9,741 nucleotides of DNA from Cyanobacteria bacterium RUI128 (GTDB lineage: Bacteria; Cyanobacteriota; Vampirovibrionia; Gastranaerophilales; Gastranaerophilaceae): positions 1 through 9,741 of the forward strand of contig JAILHQ010000085.1 of the NCBI GenBank assembly GCA_024695725.1, written 5' to 3'. Below the pieces are notes generated by a model. That model saw nothing but the letters and a program-made list of their open reading frames with translations, was not told where the DNA came from and ran no database searches. The position numbers and the translations under genes were made by a program. Below, in pieces: positions 7,172-9,741 of the stretch (position 1 is its first letter; the number at the start of each line of letters is the position of its first letter).

Positions 7172-7761
7172 AAGAACTCGCACATAGGCTTAATCTCTCC
7201 GAAATCAAGCTCCAGAGTTTCGGTTATTTCGTTGTCTGTGAGGTAATATACTCCGACATTGTGGGCAAGCGGTTCCTGTTTAATTCCTGTTGCTTTGTAT
7301 TTTTCTGAAGATATTGTTTTGGTTTCAAAATCGTACACGTTGGAATAATTCAGCCCTTCATCAACACAGGCTGGGACAAGAATATGTTTGTCTTTACTGA
7401 AGAAGGCAAGTCCGTGGCTGCGGCAGATTATCCCTCTGTATTCGTACAGAGAGCACTTTTTATCGACTAAAAAAGGACAGGCGTGCAGAAATTTTTTCTC
7501 CTTGCACTTCTTTTTATCCTCTCTTATTTTGAACATATTTTGTTCAATTTTATCGTAGGTTTCCTTATCTAAAGTCTGTACTCCGACCATCAGGTATGCA
7601 AATTCTATTTCGGTAAAAGGGTATTCACCTTTTTCGCAGCAGGAAGAACACCCTGCCTTACAGCAAATGTATGGCGCCTGCTCTTCAAAGTATTCTCCGA
7701 GTTTTTTCTCAAGATACTTTAGGTATATTCTGTATTTTTGAAGATCTTCAAATGTAACCAT
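7168..7761 (-). CDS. YkgJ-family cysteine-cluster protein (putative Zn/Fe-chelating)
   Basis: 197 residues. An N-terminal helix precedes the family's hallmark: C34-x3-C38-x2-CC (41-42), then GEYPFTEIEFAYL. A second cysteine stretch is ACPFLVDKKCSLYEYRGIICRSHGL (C95, C103, C113), with C132 further on. This is the layout of the YkgJ/CxxCxxCC family, which is proposed to bind zinc or an iron-sulfur cluster; its biochemical function is generally unknown. The region after about 135 is less conserved. The gene lies 5 bases after the stop of the DXS-like gene and has no clear SD of its own, so it is probably expressed by coupling within that operon. A role in maturing or protecting a metal or redox site of a neighbour is only a guess. 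Family call strong, function unknown. Confidence 0.85.
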   Translation of the reverse strand: MVTFEDLQKYRIYLKYLEKKLGEYFEEQAPYICCKAGCSSCCEKGEYPFTEIEFAYLMVGVQTLDKETYDKIEQNMFKIREDKKKCKEKKFLHACPFLVDKKCSLYEYRGIICRSHGLAFFSKDKHILVPACVDEGLNYSNVYDFETKTISSEKYKATGIKQEPLAHNVGVYYLTDNEITETLELDFGEIKPMCEFF

Positions 7762-7766
7762 AATTT

Positions 7767-9536
7767 TTATTTGCTTAATTCAAGTAACCCGAGTGCTTCT
7801 GCAACGTCTTCAACGATCAGGTCAGTTGTAAGATGGTATCTCTCATACAGCTCGTTAAGAGGGACTCTGTCAGGAAATTCCTTGTATGCCCCGAAATTAA
7901 GCACCTTCATATCGGATGCACCGTAGAATCTTGTAACTTTTTCGCCGAAGCCCCCGTCAAGAACACTGTCTTCAAGAGTTATAACAAGGTCGTGATCCTG
8001 TTTCAGACCTTCGAGCATTTCTGTATCAATTCCTGTGATAAATCTCGGGTTGATTAGAGTCGGTTCGATATTCAGTCTTGATTTCAGTGCTGATTTAACC
8101 TCGACAGCCTTGTTATAAAAATTACCGAGCCCTAGTATTGCAACTTTTGAACCTCTTTCAGTCATTTTAAACTTGTTTAAATCTGAATAGTTCGTTGTAT
8201 CAGCGATTCCTGTCGAAACAAGTTCAGCAGTCGGTACACGTATTCCGACAGGGTGTTCTGTCTGATTTACCGCCCAGTCAAGCATTGCAAGATATTCTTC
8301 TTTGTTTGTCGGCGCGAGATAGACCATATCAGGTATGTTTGAAATCAACGGGATATCAAAAATACACAAATGTGTGCAGTCTGCGCTTGAAATTCCGCCC
8401 CAGTATATGAGCATTGTTATTGGAGATTTGTTCAGACACAAGTCCTGCGATAATTGATCGTAAGTTCTTTGTGAAAAAGAACTCATAAAATGAAGAACTG
8501 GTTTTGCCCCCTGATTAGCAAGTGCAGAGGCGTATGCAACGGCGTGTTCTTCTGCAATTCCGACATCCGTGTATTGTTTTCCTAACTCTTTTCTGTAATC
8601 GGGGGTGAATCCGAAAACACCCGGAGTGCCTGCGTTGACCACTATATAGGTTTTGTCCTCTTTTGCTTTTCTTAAGTGATACGCTTTTGTAATCGAGGTA
8701 TAATCTTCTGTCTGTATTATATTTTCATTCTTAGCATCAAGTGCCCCCGGAAGTGCCCAGTGAAAGGCCTCTTTATTCTCAACTGCAGGTGCTAAACCGA
8801 GTCCTTTTTCCGTATAGATATGGACAACAACAGGATGGTCCGTGTCTTTAACCCTGCTGAAGGCATCGATTAACTGTTCAATATCGTTTCCGTCTTTTAC
8901 GAACAGATAATCAAACCCTAAAGTTTTGAAGAAATTATTTTCTGCTTTCCCTTCGGTTTCTCTAAGCAGTTTAAGGTTAGAATATAACCCGCCGTGGTTT
9001 TCTGCGATAGACATATCGTTATCGTTCACAATTATAATCATATTTGTTCCGAGAGTTGCCGCATTGTCAAATCCTTCAAAGGCTTCGCCACCTGAGAGAG
9101 AACCGTCACCGATTAGTGCGATAACGTTGTATTTTTCTTTTTTTAGATCACGGGCTTTTGCCGTACCTGTTGCAAGGCTGACGGAAGTTGAGGTGTGCCC
9201 TACTTTGAAGATGTCGTGAACACTTTCTTCAGGAGCTGTATAGCCCGTATATTTCATGTATTTTTCGGGGTTTGTAAATCCTTCTTTTCTTCCTGTCAGA
9301 ATTTTATGGGTATAGCACTGGTGCGAAACGTCAAAAATAAATTTGTCTTCAGGTGAGTTGAAGACGTAGTGCAGTGCAATTGTTGCTTCAACAATACCGA
9401 GGTTTGGTCCCATATGTCCGCCGATTGTGTTTACCTTGTTTATAATAAGCGGTCTTATCTCATCTGCAAGAAGTTTCATTTCTTCTGTTGATAATGTCTT
9501 TACGTCATCGGGACTGTTAACTTTGTCTAAAATCAT
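7767..9536 (-). CDS. dxs: 1-deoxy-D-xylulose-5-phosphate synthase family enzyme, short divergent form
   Basis: 589 residues against roughly 620-640 for canonical DXS. DXS condenses pyruvate and glyceraldehyde-3-phosphate using thiamine diphosphate, the first step of the MEP isoprenoid pathway. Seen here: GGHMGPNLG (His41), THKILTGR (His77), GHTSTS (His114), the ThDP/Mg motif GDGSLSGGEAFEGF (from 143) with the matching NDN at 171-173, AFHW (His259), and the pyrimidine-domain IAEEHA with catalytic Glu329, then SQRTYDQ (Arg357). The C-terminal transketolase domain (LINPRFITGID, ITLEDSVLDGGFGEKV) is complete. The DGPTHHG-like loop of ordinary DXS is altered to ADCTHLC, and the Arg before it, which binds substrate phosphate, appears to be Trp379. 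I remember a DXS subfamily of this type in lactic acid bacteria and other Firmicutes. The start ATG at 9536 has AAGGAG six bases upstream. It is first in an operon with the YkgJ-like gene. The family is certain; whether it makes DXP is not. Confidence 0.88.
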   Translation of the reverse strand: MILDKVNSPDDVKTLSTEEMKLLADEIRPLIINKVNTIGGHMGPNLGIVEATIALHYVFNSPEDKFIFDVSHQCYTHKILTGRKEGFTNPEKYMKYTGYTAPEESVHDIFKVGHTSTSVSLATGTAKARDLKKEKYNVIALIGDGSLSGGEAFEGFDNAATLGTNMIIIVNDNDMSIAENHGGLYSNLKLLRETEGKAENNFFKTLGFDYLFVKDGNDIEQLIDAFSRVKDTDHPVVVHIYTEKGLGLAPAVENKEAFHWALPGALDAKNENIIQTEDYTSITKAYHLRKAKEDKTYIVVNAGTPGVFGFTPDYRKELGKQYTDVGIAEEHAVAYASALANQGAKPVLHFMSSFSQRTYDQLSQDLCLNKSPITMLIYWGGISSADCTHLCIFDIPLISNIPDMVYLAPTNKEEYLAMLDWAVNQTEHPVGIRVPTAELVSTGIADTTNYSDLNKFKMTERGSKVAILGLGNFYNKAVEVKSALKSRLNIEPTLINPRFITGIDTEMLEGLKQDHDLVITLEDSVLDGGFGEKVTRFYGASDMKVLNFGAYKEFPDRVPLNELYERYHLTTDLIVEDVAEALGLLELSK

Positions 9537-9548
9537 ACTGGACTCCTT
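9537..9548 (-). promoter_or_regulatory. Strong ribosome binding site of the DXS-like gene
   Basis: On the minus strand AAGGAG (complement of 9543-9548) lies six bases before the ATG at 9536. It is among the best SD sequences in the window and fixes this start. Confidence 0.75.
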
Positions 9549-9567
9549 ATTTATTTAATATGTAACA

Positions 9568-9596
9568 TTAATAACCTAAGAATATCTTATGTGCAA
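9568..9596 (-). promoter_or_regulatory. Candidate promoter of the DXS-like/YkgJ-like operon
   Basis: On the minus strand TTGCAC (complement of 9591-9596) is followed after 17 bases by TATTAA (complement of 9568-9573). A perfect TATAAT (complement of 9603-9608), without a good -35, lies further upstream beside the palindromic element and is an alternative. Either would give a short AT-rich leader. Confidence 0.35.
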
Positions 9597-9645
9597 GGAA
9601 AAATTATAGTTTAGGGGTAAATGAGAATATTGCTCCCCACCCTAA

Positions 9646-9666
9646 CCCTCCCCAACTTGGGGAGGG
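9646..9666. repeat. GC-rich 21-base near-perfect palindrome (hairpin 1)
   Basis: Arms of CCCTCCCCAA and TTGGGGAGGG flank a single central C at 9656. As RNA or single-stranded DNA it would give an 8-bp GC-rich stem with a 5-base loop. No T-run follows directly, which argues against a simple terminator. Confidence 0.7.
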
Positions 9667-9671
9667 AACAG

Positions 9672-9700
9672 TTGTACAATTTTAAATAAAATTGCTACAA
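9672..9700. repeat. AT-rich hairpin 2 inside the palindromic element
   Basis: TTGTA plus CAATTTTA (9672-9684) pairs with TAAAATTG (9687-9694) and, after one unpaired C at 9695, with TACAA (9696-9700): 13 pairs with one bulge around a 2-base centre. It follows hairpin 1 by five bases. Confidence 0.65.
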
Positions 9701-9741
9701 ATGTGGGAGAGGAGTAATTAAATATATTTACCCCCGATAAA

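Larger units (their letters stand above)
9614..9735. repeat. Composite palindromic element with terminal inverted repeats (MITE- or REP-like)
   Basis: GGGGTAAAT at 9614-9622 is repeated in inverted orientation at 9726-9734, and the similarity continues inward more loosely to a CTCC on each side. Inside are CTCCCCAC (9633-9640) against GTGGGAG (9703-9709) as a second, imperfect pair of arms, and two complete hairpins. The G/C-runs stand out from the AT-rich surroundings. No transposase or ORF is present. It could be a non-autonomous mobile element, a REP-type repeat, or a folded RNA upstream of the DXS-like gene. Copies elsewhere in the genome cannot be checked here. Confidence 0.6.

Noticed and set aside
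9646..9700. The two hairpins as a rho-independent terminator
   Set aside because: No T-run follows either stem directly, no gene in this window ends nearby, and the hairpins sit inside larger inverted arms, fitting a repeat element better.

Overview
The window is AT-rich, densely coding bacterial DNA with Shine-Dalgarno-type ribosome sites (AAGGAG or GGGAG before several starts). It holds seven protein genes and no rRNA, tRNA or CRISPR array that I can see. Housekeeping genes lie beside long TPR proteins, a lipoprotein and a short DXS-family enzyme of a type I remember from Firmicutes. This fits an anaerobic, possibly gut-associated bacterium. An uncultured Firmicute or a non-photosynthetic cyanobacterial relative (Gastranaerophilales/Vampirovibrionia) are guesses; the sequence does not settle the phylum or the envelope type.

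Left part (1-6278): the 3' end of a CCA tRNA nucleotidyltransferase (HD-domain type, plus strand) enters from outside the window. It meets head-on a three-gene minus-strand operon, with the two stop codons sharing one TTAA. In order of transcription the operon encodes: (i) a 987-residue cytoplasmic protein with three zinc ribbons, a STAND/AAA-type ATPase domain and a long helical-repeat tail; (ii) a 662-residue exported protein made almost wholly of TPR repeats; (iii) a small lipoprotein whose start overlaps the end of the TPR gene. The ATPase has Asn-Asn where Walker B acidic residues are expected. This operon is the best candidate here for an undescribed system: a cytoplasmic nucleotide-binding scaffold or sensor made together with an exported scaffold and a membrane-anchored lipoprotein.

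Middle (6279-7161): a 211-base divergent intergenic region separates the operon from a plus-strand flavodoxin-fold flavin reductase that has an iron-sulfur-flavoprotein-like cysteine set.

Right part (7158-9741): the reductase converges, six bases apart, on a minus-strand two-gene operon. A 1-deoxyxylulose-5-phosphate synthase (DXS) family enzyme comes first, followed five bases later by a YkgJ-type cysteine-cluster protein. The DXS-like enzyme keeps the thiamine-diphosphate machinery, but by my alignment it has lost a phosphate-binding Arg. Upstream of it, the window ends in a roughly 120-bp composite palindromic element with terminal inverted repeats and two internal hairpins, resembling a MITE or REP-type repeat.
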